Assembly: GCA_903856555.1 (NCBI GenBank)
Contig: CAIOCC010000026.1
Location: 1 to 7,807 of the forward strand
DNA: 7,807 nucleotides
Source: an uncultured Bacteroidota bacterium
GTDB lineage: Bacteria; Bacteroidota; Bacteroidia; UBA7662
Direction of reading: 5' to 3'
This document shows positions 1 through 6,976 of the stretch, piece after piece. Positions within the stretch are counted from its first letter, which is position 1, and each line of letters begins with the position of its first letter. The translations under genes were made by a program, and so were the position numbers. The notes under the pieces were generated by a model that saw nothing but the letters and a program-made list of their open reading frames with translations, did not search any database and was not told the origin of the DNA.

Positions 1-1784
1 AAGAGGCGCTCCAGAACAGGATGACGCAAAGCCTGAACACGGATACCCGCATGTGGACGAAGTTGGGGTCGGTGGTAGCTCCGCTGAAGAGCCAGATTCC
101 CAAAGCCCAAAAGAACATCCAATGAAGCGAGGAGGGAAGCCGTCTGCTGCAAGCGGGGCACCTCTTTGGATGCCTGAAGTTGGAGTTCGACGTAAAGCGA
201 TGATTCCAATTCCTGCATACGATGGTCCGCGGTCAAGTACCTTTCTTCGAAGGCCTTCAATTCGGGCGTAATGTACCGTTCGGCATTGACCAAGGTTTGC
301 TTTCGGATCCAATTCAAAGGAACCTTGTCTTTGTGGGCGTGGGTTACTTCCAAATAAAACCCAAAGACCTGGTTGTAATTGATTTTGAGGGAGGGAATGC
401 GTGTTCTTTGGATCTCGTCCTGAACCATCTGTTGCATGGTGCCCTTGGCGTCTTCTTTCAAGGAGCGAAGCTCATCCAATTCAGGATGATAGCCCTCCCG
501 GATGACCCCTCCTTTGGAAAGAAGAGCAGGAGCGCTATCGCTCAAGGTGTTATGAATACGTTCCTTCAAGTCTTCGCAGAGATCCATTCCCTGCAACCAA
601 GGCTGCCAGGGGGCCGACGCATCCCCGGACTTGAGCAGGTCGCAGACCGCAGAAGCCGCCTCGAGGGAACGAGCCACCTGAACCATTTCACGGGGTCCAC
701 AGCGCAAAACCCCGACCCGGGCCGCCATACGCTCCAAGTCCCCGACTCCTTCCAGGACCCTGCGGAGCTCCTCGCAAATCTCTGGATGCGCTACCAGGTA
801 ATCCACCACCCGCAATCGTTCTTCGATTGCCTCGAGGGAGCGCAATGGGAAGGCTAACCAACGCCGAAGCAGTCGTTGCCCCATCGGCGTAACGGCATCA
901 TCCAGGCAGGTTGCCAAAGACATCCCCCCGCTTTGTTGGGGTTCCAGTAATTCCAACGTCTTGAGGGTAAAAGGATCCATCCACAGGGACTCCCCAGGAT
1001 CCAACCTGGATAAACCCGCCAAAGGCAAGGGGCCATCCCGCCGGGTTTCGTTCAGGTAATGGAGGACGGCTCCGGCCGCCATCAGGGCGGCATCCATGCC
1101 CTCCAGTCCAAAGCCCTTGATGGAACGACTTTGAAATTGTCGTTCGATTCTTTGGCGTGCACTATCGCTTTCCCATACCCAATCCTCCAACCACTGCCAA
1201 GCCCATGCTTCTCCAAATTGGGCTTTTAACGCTGCCTTTCCTTGTTTGCTGCCCAGAACTTCCCGGGGTGCATACCGTTGAAGCAGGCCGATCGCCTGAT
1301 CCGGGTCCACCTGCGTTGCCTGAAAGGACCCGGTGCTGGCGTCGCAAAAGGCCAAGCCCACCAGGCCTCCAGCTGCGATATACACCGCCGCCAAATAATT
1401 GTTACGAGAATGGTCCAGCAACGAATCGCTAAAAGCAACGGCGGGAGAAACCAATTCGGTCACCTCTCTTTTGACAATCCCTTTGGCGGCCTTAGGGTCC
1501 TCTGTTTGATCACAAACCGCCACCCGCAGGCCGGATCGCACCAGACGAGGCAGGTACTGATCCAAGGAATGATGGGGGAAACCCGCCAGGGCTGTTTCGG
1601 AGGCTGCGCCGTTCGCGCGTTTGGTCAGGGTGATGCCCAGGACTTTGGAACATTGGACCGCATCTTCCCCAAAGGTCTCGTAGAAATCCCCTACCCGAAA
1701 AAGCAGAAGGGCCCCGGGGTAACGAGCCTTGATTTGGGCGTATTGCTTCATCAAGGGCGTTTCGCTAGCGGACTTGGCCGACAT
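1..1784 (-). CDS. mutS: DNA mismatch repair protein MutS (C-terminal part beyond the window)
   Basis: MutS recognises mismatches and small loops in newly copied DNA in the cytoplasm and recruits MutL. About 594 codons are present, uninterrupted in the parts translated, against a usual length near 850–870, so roughly the last 260–280 residues are outside the window. The mismatch-binding Phe-x-Glu of domain I is visible as F34 and E36 within VGDFYETF, followed by LGITLTKRANGAAS and AGFPHHSLDQYLPRLVR, a wording typical of Bacteroidota MutS. The lever/clamp block begins near residue 469 (YNQVFGFYLEVT, then RKQTLVNAERYITPELKAF). The visible part ends at RHPVLERL, which in the family lies shortly before the Walker A P-loop, so the ATPase domain cannot be judged. 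The ATG at 1784 is chosen because it precedes the conserved PLMKQY block by about ten residues. No Shine-Dalgarno sequence is seen, as is common in this phylum. The gene diverges from the methyltransferase gene. Identification is certain; completeness is unknown. Confidence 0.97.
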   Translation of the reverse strand, partial: MSAKSASETPLMKQYAQIKARYPGALLLFRVGDFYETFGEDAVQCSKVLGITLTKRANGAASETALAGFPHHSLDQYLPRLVRSGLRVAVCDQTEDPKAAKGIVKREVTELVSPAVAFSDSLLDHSRNNYLAAVYIAAGGLVGLAFCDASTGSFQATQVDPDQAIGLLQRYAPREVLGSKQGKAALKAQFGEAWAWQWLEDWVWESDSARQRIERQFQSRSIKGFGLEGMDAALMAAGAVLHYLNETRRDGPLPLAGLSRLDPGESLWMDPFTLKTLELLEPQQSGGMSLATCLDDAVTPMGQRLLRRWLAFPLRSLEAIEERLRVVDYLVAHPEICEELRRVLEGVGDLERMAARVGVLRCGPREMVQVARSLEAASAVCDLLKSGDASAPWQPWLQGMDLCEDLKERIHNTLSDSAPALLSKGGVIREGYHPELDELRSLKEDAKGTMQQMVQDEIQRTRIPSLKINYNQVFGFYLEVTHAHKDKVPLNWIRKQTLVNAERYITPELKAFEERYLTADHRMQELESSLYVELQLQASKEVPRLQQTASLLASLDVLLGFGNLALQRSYHRPQLRPHAGIRVQALRHPVLERL

Positions 1785-1924
1785 ATCTGGAAAGGGTTAT
1801 GGACGAAGATTGGATCGACTCTCGAAGGGACCTCAGGGGGCAATGGAATCGGATGGGCGCTTGAGGAAACGGCCAAGGCTTCGTAGGTTTGGTTGATTTC
1901 GTCCAAGACCCCCAAAACGATACC
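1785..1924. promoter_or_regulatory. Divergent intergenic region between mutS and the RNA methyltransferase gene
   Basis: This 140-base gap separates the two divergent start codons and must carry control signals for both genes. A good Bacteroidetes-type promoter candidate faces right and is listed separately. Read on the minus strand towards mutS, I find no comparable TTTG plus TAnnTTTG pair, only weak partial matches such as AATCTTCG. No RNA gene, small reading frame with supporting signals or strong hairpin is seen. Confidence 0.6.
1860..1891 (+). promoter_or_regulatory. Bacteroidetes-type promoter candidate for the SpoU/TrmH methyltransferase gene
   Basis: A perfect match to the Bacteroidetes -7 consensus TAnnTTTG (TAGGTTTG, 1884–1891) lies 20 bases downstream of a TTG (1861–1863, in context CTTG), which matches the -33 element with its usual spacing. 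Transcription would then begin a few bases after 1891, leaving a leader of roughly 25–30 bases before the GTG at 1925. This argues against initiation at the in-frame TTG at 1889, which lies inside the -7 element. The match is by eye only, and such short motifs do occur by chance. Confidence 0.55.
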
Positions 1925-2455
1925 GTGCGCCTCAAGACCATGCCCGAACTGAACCGACCTGATCTGGACCAGTTCAAAAATAACCCCAAAATTCCTGTCG
2001 TGGCTGTGCTATGCAATCTGCGTAGTTTGCAGAATGTCGGGAGTATTTTCCGAAGTGCCGATGCCTTTGCTCTCAAAGAACTGATTCTCTGTGGCTTCAC
2101 CGGCCATCCCCCACACCGGGATATCCACAAGTCCGCCTTGGGAGCCGAAAAAACCGTAACCTGGAGGGGATGGGAGCATCCAGAGGAGGCCCTGATTCAT
2201 TTGAGATCCGAAGGATACACCCTGGTGGCCGTCGAACAAGCCGAGCCGTCGGTACCCCTAACCGAGTGGAATTGGAACGGGCATCAACCCTTGGCATTCG
2301 TCTTTGGAAACGAGGTCGATGGCGTGGACTCGAAGCTCTTAGCCCTTTGCGATTGGGCCCTTGAGATTCCCCAATGGGGTTCCAAACACAGCCTCAATGT
2401 TTCGGTATGTGCAGGGATTCTATTTTGGGAGGCTGCACGGCGGGCCATGGGATGA
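1925..2455 (+). CDS. SpoU/TrmH-family 2'-O-ribose RNA methyltransferase
   Basis: This SPOUT-class enzyme would transfer a methyl group from S-adenosylmethionine to the 2'-OH of a ribose in tRNA or rRNA; the target nucleotide cannot be told from sequence. Numbering from the GTG, motif 1 is NLRSLQNVGSIFRSADAF (residues 31–48), with N37 and R43 matching the catalytic Asn/Arg pair of TrmH. Motif 2 is FVFGNEVDGV (125–134), and motif 3 is IPQWGSKHSLNVSVCAGI (148–165), which forms the trefoil-knot cofactor site. At 176 residues it is a bare catalytic domain without an N-terminal substrate-binding extension, the usual size for the short Bacteroidota members. The GTG at 1925 is preferred because VRLKTMPELNR aligns without gaps to the common MRKLxxxELNR start. 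ATG 1940 is the alternative, and TTG 1889 is unlikely because it falls in the promoter candidate. The gene is single, divergent from mutS and convergent with selO. The family is secure, the specificity open. Confidence 0.93.
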   Translation: MRLKTMPELNRPDLDQFKNNPKIPVVAVLCNLRSLQNVGSIFRSADAFALKELILCGFTGHPPHRDIHKSALGAEKTVTWRGWEHPEEALIHLRSEGYTLVAVEQAEPSVPLTEWNWNGHQPLAFVFGNEVDGVDSKLLALCDWALEIPQWGSKHSLNVSVCAGILFWEAARRAMG

Positions 2456-2471
2456 GGCCCACTCCCCCTGA

Positions 2472-4040
2472 TCAGGTTCCACAAAACGTTTGATACCCCG
2501 CATCACCGTGTTGGGGCGGTTGATTCAAGTGCCTGTATCGATCGTGACGTTGGTACGGATTCTCCATCGCGATCCTAAGTTCATCCCACAATCCGGAGCT
2601 TCCACGCAGCACCCTTTCGTCCAGAGCCTGTTCCACCCAATGATTCCGCGGAATAATAGAGGGGTTGTTTTCCTGCATACGATGCAAAGCAGCGGAAGCC
2701 CCCCCTTCGGATTCCTCCAATGCCCTTAACCAACCTAACAACCAAGCCCCCGAGGGAAGGCTCTGAGGATTCGCATTGAAGATCGAATCGAAATCCAGCG
2801 AAGACCCTGAATCCTTGGAGGACCCTCCCTCCATCGTCTCCGCAAGGATATTTTCTAATTCCAAATAGACCAAGGCATAATCAGGCTGTTGGACCGATAG
2901 CCACGACTGCCATTCCTCCACCAAGGCCGGAACGCGATCGTCCCTATGACCCTTGGCAGGATCCAAGCCCAACTTTCGAAAGTGCATCCTCGTCTGGGCC
3001 TCCTGGCATTGGGCTCGAAAACGATCCAAAAGCCCCCTGGCCACCGGCATCGCATTTGTCGTGTTTCCATCATCCGCCAACAAAGGCAAAAGACACGATA
3101 ACAAAACACTCGAGTTCCATTCCATCACCTCCACTTGGTGACCCCAAGCGTAACGACCCTGTGTATCAATGGAGCTAAAACTTCGGTTTAAATCGTAGGC
3201 ATTCACAAAGGCACAGGGGCCCAGGTCCATCGTCACCCCAAGCAAACTAATGTTATCGGTATTAAGAACACCATGCACAAAACCGATGCGCATCCAATGC
3301 GCCAAGAGCTCGGCTTGTCGCAAAGACCATTCCTCAAAGAAGGCCACAACCGCCTCTGGACGCCATGAACTTGGCGTATAAAGACTCATTTCTCGGCCCA
3401 AGGAAGGCTCCTTCGCCCAGTATTGGGTGGTTCTTTGAAGGACCGCCCCGGCATAGAGGGCGTAGTCATGCGGATTCAAAGCTCGGATGGCGTATTCCAA
3501 CGTGCCAATTCGAACATGGTGAGGCGCAACGCGAACCAGGACACCCCCCCTTTGGTCGTAATCCCTCCAGACCTTGTGAGGGGTTTCTAGAACCATCAAT
3601 GAACGGGTTGTGGGCACGCCCAAACCATGCAAAGCTTCGCTAATCAGGAATTCGCGCAACATGGAGCGCAGGGTCGCTTGACCATCCCCACGACGCGCAA
3701 AGGCGGTGGGACCGCTCCCCTTAAGATGAATATCATAACATTGATTGGAGGCATTCTGCCATTCGCCAACGAGCAAGGCCCTTCCGTCTCCTAACATCGT
3801 AAAATGCCCGTATTGATGACCCGCATAGGCCATGGCGAAGGGATGCGGGGCCTGCTTCATCCAACGCTCCACATCGCCCCCGTCGATGATATCCGAACCC
3901 ATGCCCCATTCTTCCAGGAGACGCTTGTTAAGACAAGAAACCTTCATCCCGGACCAATCCGGCTCGGGTTGATCAACCCCCAAGGGCGCGGAGGACAGCG
4001 CCAGGCTCAATCCCCGGTAGTCGCCGCGCCAGAAACTCAA
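2472..4040 (-). CDS. selO: Protein adenylyltransferase SelO (YdiU/UPF0061 family pseudokinase)
   Basis: SelO has a kinase fold with ATP bound in flipped orientation. It transfers AMP to Ser/Thr/Tyr of target proteins and is linked to the oxidative stress response. The 522-residue length fits the family. Visible blocks include YAGHQYGHFTMLGDGRA (72–88), HLKGSGPTAFARRGDGQA (105–122), LREFLISEALHGLGVPTTRSL (128–148) and VRVAPHHVRIG (169–179). The catalytic loop is GFVHGVLNTDNISLLG (253–268) and the DFG-like metal motif is MDLGP (271–275). K107, E130, R170, R177, D262, N263 and D272 sit where the Pseudomonas enzyme has its functional residues. The C-terminus QTFCGT keeps the conserved terminal cysteine (C520), but the loop carrying its E. 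coli disulfide partner has no cysteine. The start is a TTG overlapping the TGA stop of the receptor gene. It was chosen because the conserved N-terminal block (YRGLSLALSSAPL) begins within ten residues and no better start lies downstream. Translation is probably coupled to the receptor. Confidence 0.93.
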   Translation of the reverse strand: MSFWRGDYRGLSLALSSAPLGVDQPEPDWSGMKVSCLNKRLLEEWGMGSDIIDGGDVERWMKQAPHPFAMAYAGHQYGHFTMLGDGRALLVGEWQNASNQCYDIHLKGSGPTAFARRGDGQATLRSMLREFLISEALHGLGVPTTRSLMVLETPHKVWRDYDQRGGVLVRVAPHHVRIGTLEYAIRALNPHDYALYAGAVLQRTTQYWAKEPSLGREMSLYTPSSWRPEAVVAFFEEWSLRQAELLAHWMRIGFVHGVLNTDNISLLGVTMDLGPCAFVNAYDLNRSFSSIDTQGRYAWGHQVEVMEWNSSVLLSCLLPLLADDGNTTNAMPVARGLLDRFRAQCQEAQTRMHFRKLGLDPAKGHRDDRVPALVEEWQSWLSVQQPDYALVYLELENILAETMEGGSSKDSGSSLDFDSIFNANPQSLPSGAWLLGWLRALEESEGGASAALHRMQENNPSIIPRNHWVEQALDERVLRGSSGLWDELRIAMENPYQRHDRYRHLNQPPQHGDAGYQTFCGT

Positions 4041-6931
4041 CGGTACTTGAGAGCTATCCCCAACATAAAATGCCTTGGAGCCATGTAGCGGGCCGGGTTA
4101 TCAGGGGGTAAACCGCGGGAGCGCGCATCGCGAGGGTCCAAAAAGGCAGGGTCCCGCCAACTGGAAGGGACTGGGTCGCCGGGCTCCCAAGCTCTTCCGG
4201 TCACCGGGTTGGGTATGATGGCGTTCAAGCGATTCATTAGATTGGTCACCTGCAATGAGAATTCCCAACGAAAATCCCCTTTGTTCCACCATTTGCGCAA
4301 CGAAAAATCCATCCAGCGCTGACTCTCCCCCAATGCGGACCACAAAGCCTCGGGGCGGGGGTCTCTTTCGTAAATCGGACGACCCGAAACAGGTTCCACT
4401 CCTTGAAAAGTAAACGGCGTATAGCGTCGGCCGGAACGAAGCACCCCCTCCAGGTACAAAGACCAATGGTTGAGAAAAGAGGATCCCCACAAACCCCGCT
4501 TGCGGTCCAAGGTCAGGATCACATTGCCTTTGATATCGTAAGGTGCATCCCAGGCCAAAAAAGTCTCTTTGGTATCCTGCCGATTACCGGTGTTCAGGAT
4601 GGAAGTCAAGGCCTCGCTCGCCGAAGAACTCTGACCGCGGGCAACCATATAAGCCGCGGATACTTGGGACTGGAACCAATTCCCAATCCGCTTGAAATAA
4701 CCCAATTCCAAACCCCGAATGCGGGCATAATCCGAATTAATTCGAAGCGTCCGCGTGACTTCCCGGCCGGTAAAATCCCGAATCTGGGTCGAGGCCGCGG
4801 TAATAAAATCGTATTTGTCTTTCCAATAGGCTGTTACCGTGAGGGCATCGTTGGGCGTTAGCTGGGTCCGCAGCCCCAACTCGTAGGAAATATCCATTTC
4901 GGGGTTAAGGTCCGGGTTGCCAACGCGGGCCAAGACCGATCGATCCTGGTACAAAGGATTCAAGCCTTGATACATCCAACTGGGATGCGGCATCACCATG
5001 GCATGGTTGTAATTAAAATAAAGGACCTGGTTTTCGCGGATTGGAAAGGAAGCCGAAAGCTTGGGGAGCAGGCGAGCTTTGGTCCGAAGGCCCATAACAT
5101 TAAAAGTATTCTGAAGGTAATCGGCCCGGATTTCGTCCCGGATGGGAGAACGGGCATCCCCAACCGCGTTGTCCACAAAGGATCCCGGCATCCAATATTC
5201 CAAGCGCAGACCGGCTTCGGCGACCAAGCCCAGGTATTTGAGTTTGTTCGAAACAAAAAAGGCCCCTCTCTTGGGCTGAACCCTCCAAACATCGCTGTAA
5301 TCACCCAAACGAAAACTCTGGGAAAAAGTTCCGTCAGCCAACGGGATGGGAGCCCCAATCCAAGGACGGATAATGTCAACCCATTGCAAATCCTGGTCTT
5401 TGAATTCTCCCCCAAAAATCAGGCGATCGCCCCGCGAGTTGTAGTAATAATTACCCGAGGCCTTCACCGTGTACTCCAGAACATAATGGTCGTGCCAAAG
5501 GGTTCCGATACCCCCGTTGTTGTAAAGACCCGGTCCCGGGTTTACAAAGACCTGGGAATCCCCTGGGTTAAAATAGGTCACCGGAAAGGTGACGATGGAA
5601 TTGGGATCAAACTCCGAGTCCACTTCGTCCGGGCGCCAGTCCCTTCCGTTGGCATCCGCCCGCAGTCGGACGTAGAGACGGGATGCATTGACGGTATAGG
5701 AAAAGCGCTTGGAGGTGGTGTGATTGAGTTGCAGACTTTCGAGGTTGGTATCGTGGGTATAGGTCAGGGCATTGTCCGGTTGCAAGGCAAATTCAAATTG
5801 GTACCCCGGCAAGAAAGGCGCATCGTTCCCGATAATCCGAAGCATGTTGACATCCTGGTTGATGGTCAGGGAACGCAGGTAGGTTCCGCTCAATCGCAGG
5901 CCGGGATGAAAGGCGTAATCCAACTTGAGCATGCCTGCCCAACGATTATCCTGCATTGGTGAAAGGCCGGTGGTTGGGTACAGCGACGATTTGACTTGCT
6001 GGGCAGGCGTTCGAAAATACTGATCATCAAAAGTCCCCTTGAACGAGGTAAAAACTCGGAGGGGTTGCTTGAAGATCCCACGAATCGTGCCACCCAGGGT
6101 GCCCTCGTAGACCTGGTTGTTCCATACCGAATTCCAGTTGTTGTTTACGCCCAACCGATCCGAACGAGCCGTCAGGGAATAAGCCCATCGATCCCCGCCG
6201 GAACGGGTCCGGGTCCTGACAATCCCCGCCGAACCATCGCCCTGGGCCACATCCCCACCACCGGTGGCGATTTCCATTTTGTCAATGGAATTGGTACCTA
6301 AGTCGATGCCAAAACCCGTACCTGCCAAGGGGTCGGTCGCCGAAACACCGTCGATCACAAATGCCGTTTCATACGTGCGGCCGCCGCGAATGCTCAGACC
6401 TTCGGGATTCAACATCACGCCTGCCTGGGTGTTCAAGACCGATTGGACCGAGCGCGATGGGGCCGCCTCGATGCTTTCCTGGCCAATCCGTTGTTCGGTA
6501 CGGGTCTGTTCCAAATCAATCAAGGGCTTGTCCCCCACCACCACCACTTCCTGGTCCATGGTAACGGCCGACCGCCGCAGGACGATGTTGAGGGTTTCGG
6601 TTTGGTTGGGACGGATTCGTATGCCTGTAAAAACCTTTTTTTCGTAACCCAGGTAGGTCACTTCCACCTGGTAGGTCCCGGTGGGGATTTTGTTCAAAAG
6701 GTATCGTCCATCCAGGTTGGAGGAGCTCCCCAGGCTGCTGCCTTTGATCACCACGTTCACTCCAATCAAAGGGAGCTTGTCGTCGCCATCGGTGACCAAT
6801 CCACCCAAGGACCCCGAGCCCTGGGCCCAGGCCCCCGATAGGCCGCCGAAGGAAATCCATAGCGCCATAACAACCCCCCAAACAGGGGCGGTGGCTATTA
6901 TGGACCTCAAGGCAAGCCAATTTCTAAGCAT
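4037..6931 (-). CDS. TonB-dependent outer membrane receptor with N-terminal carboxypeptidase-regulatory-like domain
   Basis: This is an outer membrane gated channel that would import an unidentified ligand using energy from TonB–ExbB–ExbD. A signal peptide covers about residues 1–37, with a hydrophobic stretch and a likely cut after AWAQ. A CarboxypepD_reg-like beta-sandwich follows (about 40–120: GGLVTDGDDKLPLIGVNVVIKG, GRYLLNKIPTGTYQVEV, YLGYEKKVF). Then comes a possible TonB box (DQEVVVVGDKPLID, 126–139) and the plug (about 145–250, with SVQSVLNTQAGV, LSIRGGRTYETAFVIDGV and RTRSGG). The rest is a 22-strand-type barrel with the usual GNPDLNPE signature in its middle and an aromatic-rich final strand (HFMLGIALKYR). 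At 964 residues it is full length for this class. It lacks SusC hallmarks, and no SusD-like lipoprotein gene is adjacent, so glycan uptake by a Sus-type pair is not supported. The ATG at 6931 gives a complete signal peptide. The stop overlaps the selO start. The ligand is unknown. Confidence 0.92.
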   Translation of the reverse strand: MLRNWLALRSIIATAPVWGVVMALWISFGGLSGAWAQGSGSLGGLVTDGDDKLPLIGVNVVIKGSSLGSSSNLDGRYLLNKIPTGTYQVEVTYLGYEKKVFTGIRIRPNQTETLNIVLRRSAVTMDQEVVVVGDKPLIDLEQTRTEQRIGQESIEAAPSRSVQSVLNTQAGVMLNPEGLSIRGGRTYETAFVIDGVSATDPLAGTGFGIDLGTNSIDKMEIATGGGDVAQGDGSAGIVRTRTRSGGDRWAYSLTARSDRLGVNNNWNSVWNNQVYEGTLGGTIRGIFKQPLRVFTSFKGTFDDQYFRTPAQQVKSSLYPTTGLSPMQDNRWAGMLKLDYAFHPGLRLSGTYLRSLTINQDVNMLRIIGNDAPFLPGYQFEFALQPDNALTYTHDTNLESLQLNHTTSKRFSYTVNASRLYVRLRADANGRDWRPDEVDSEFDPNSIVTFPVTYFNPGDSQVFVNPGPGLYNNGGIGTLWHDHYVLEYTVKASGNYYYNSRGDRLIFGGEFKDQDLQWVDIIRPWIGAPIPLADGTFSQSFRLGDYSDVWRVQPKRGAFFVSNKLKYLGLVAEAGLRLEYWMPGSFVDNAVGDARSPIRDEIRADYLQNTFNVMGLRTKARLLPKLSASFPIRENQVLYFNYNHAMVMPHPSWMYQGLNPLYQDRSVLARVGNPDLNPEMDISYELGLRTQLTPNDALTVTAYWKDKYDFITAASTQIRDFTGREVTRTLRINSDYARIRGLELGYFKRIGNWFQSQVSAAYMVARGQSSSASEALTSILNTGNRQDTKETFLAWDAPYDIKGNVILTLDRKRGLWGSSFLNHWSLYLEGVLRSGRRYTPFTFQGVEPVSGRPIYERDPRPEALWSALGESQRWMDFSLRKWWNKGDFRWEFSLQVTNLMNRLNAIIPNPVTGRAWEPGDPVPSSWRDPAFLDPRDARSRGLPPDNPARYMAPRHFMLGIALKYR

Positions 6932-6943
6932 GGCCCAAAATAA

Positions 6944-6968
6944 AGCCCAAGAAGAGGAATTTGGGGCT
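6944..6968 (-). terminator. Weak hairpin followed by a T-rich run between kinase and receptor genes
   Basis: On the minus strand AGCCC (6968–6964) can pair with GGGCT (6948–6944). Two further A-T pairs inside follow after a bulged C, and the loop is roughly ten bases. TTTATTTT follows immediately (6944–6937). This resembles a weak intrinsic terminator or attenuator in the 45-base gap, which would lower receptor and selO transcription relative to folK and the kinase. The stem is short and imperfect and the T-run is broken by an A, so read-through is likely and chance is possible. Confidence 0.3.
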
Positions 6969-6976
6969 GTTCACGT

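Noticed and set aside
222..857. Plus-strand open frame opposite mutS
   Set aside because: The minus strand here translates without interruption into conserved MutS core and clamp sequence; the opposite frame is a shadow.
1..1784. mutS as a truncated or pseudogene copy
   Set aside because: The frame is open to the window edge and the family motifs are intact; the missing ATPase part is due to the window boundary.
1242..1886. Plus-strand open frame of about 214 codons opposite the mutS N-terminus
   Set aside because: It is antisense to MutS domains I and II, has no recognisable motif, and is explained by codon bias on the other strand.
2442..2460. Hairpin GGGCC / GGCCC around the methyltransferase stop codon, as a bidirectional terminator
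   Set aside because: The stem is only five pairs with a nine-base loop, and neither strand has a T-run after it.
2467..2476. Ten-base perfect palindrome CCTGATCAGG in the convergent gap
   Set aside because: It has no loop to form a terminator hairpin, such short palindromes are common by chance, and there is no second copy nearby to suggest an operator.
4967..5962. Long open plus-strand frame of about 331 codons opposite the receptor gene
   Set aside because: It lies wholly antisense to the clearly coding receptor barrel, has no recognisable domain, and its composition is what reverse-reading of the receptor codons gives.
4037..6931. Receptor as SusC of a polysaccharide utilisation locus
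   Set aside because: No SusD-like lipoprotein gene or glycan enzymes are adjacent, and the plug lacks the SusC-type signature; the neighbours are SelO and the deoxynucleoside kinase.
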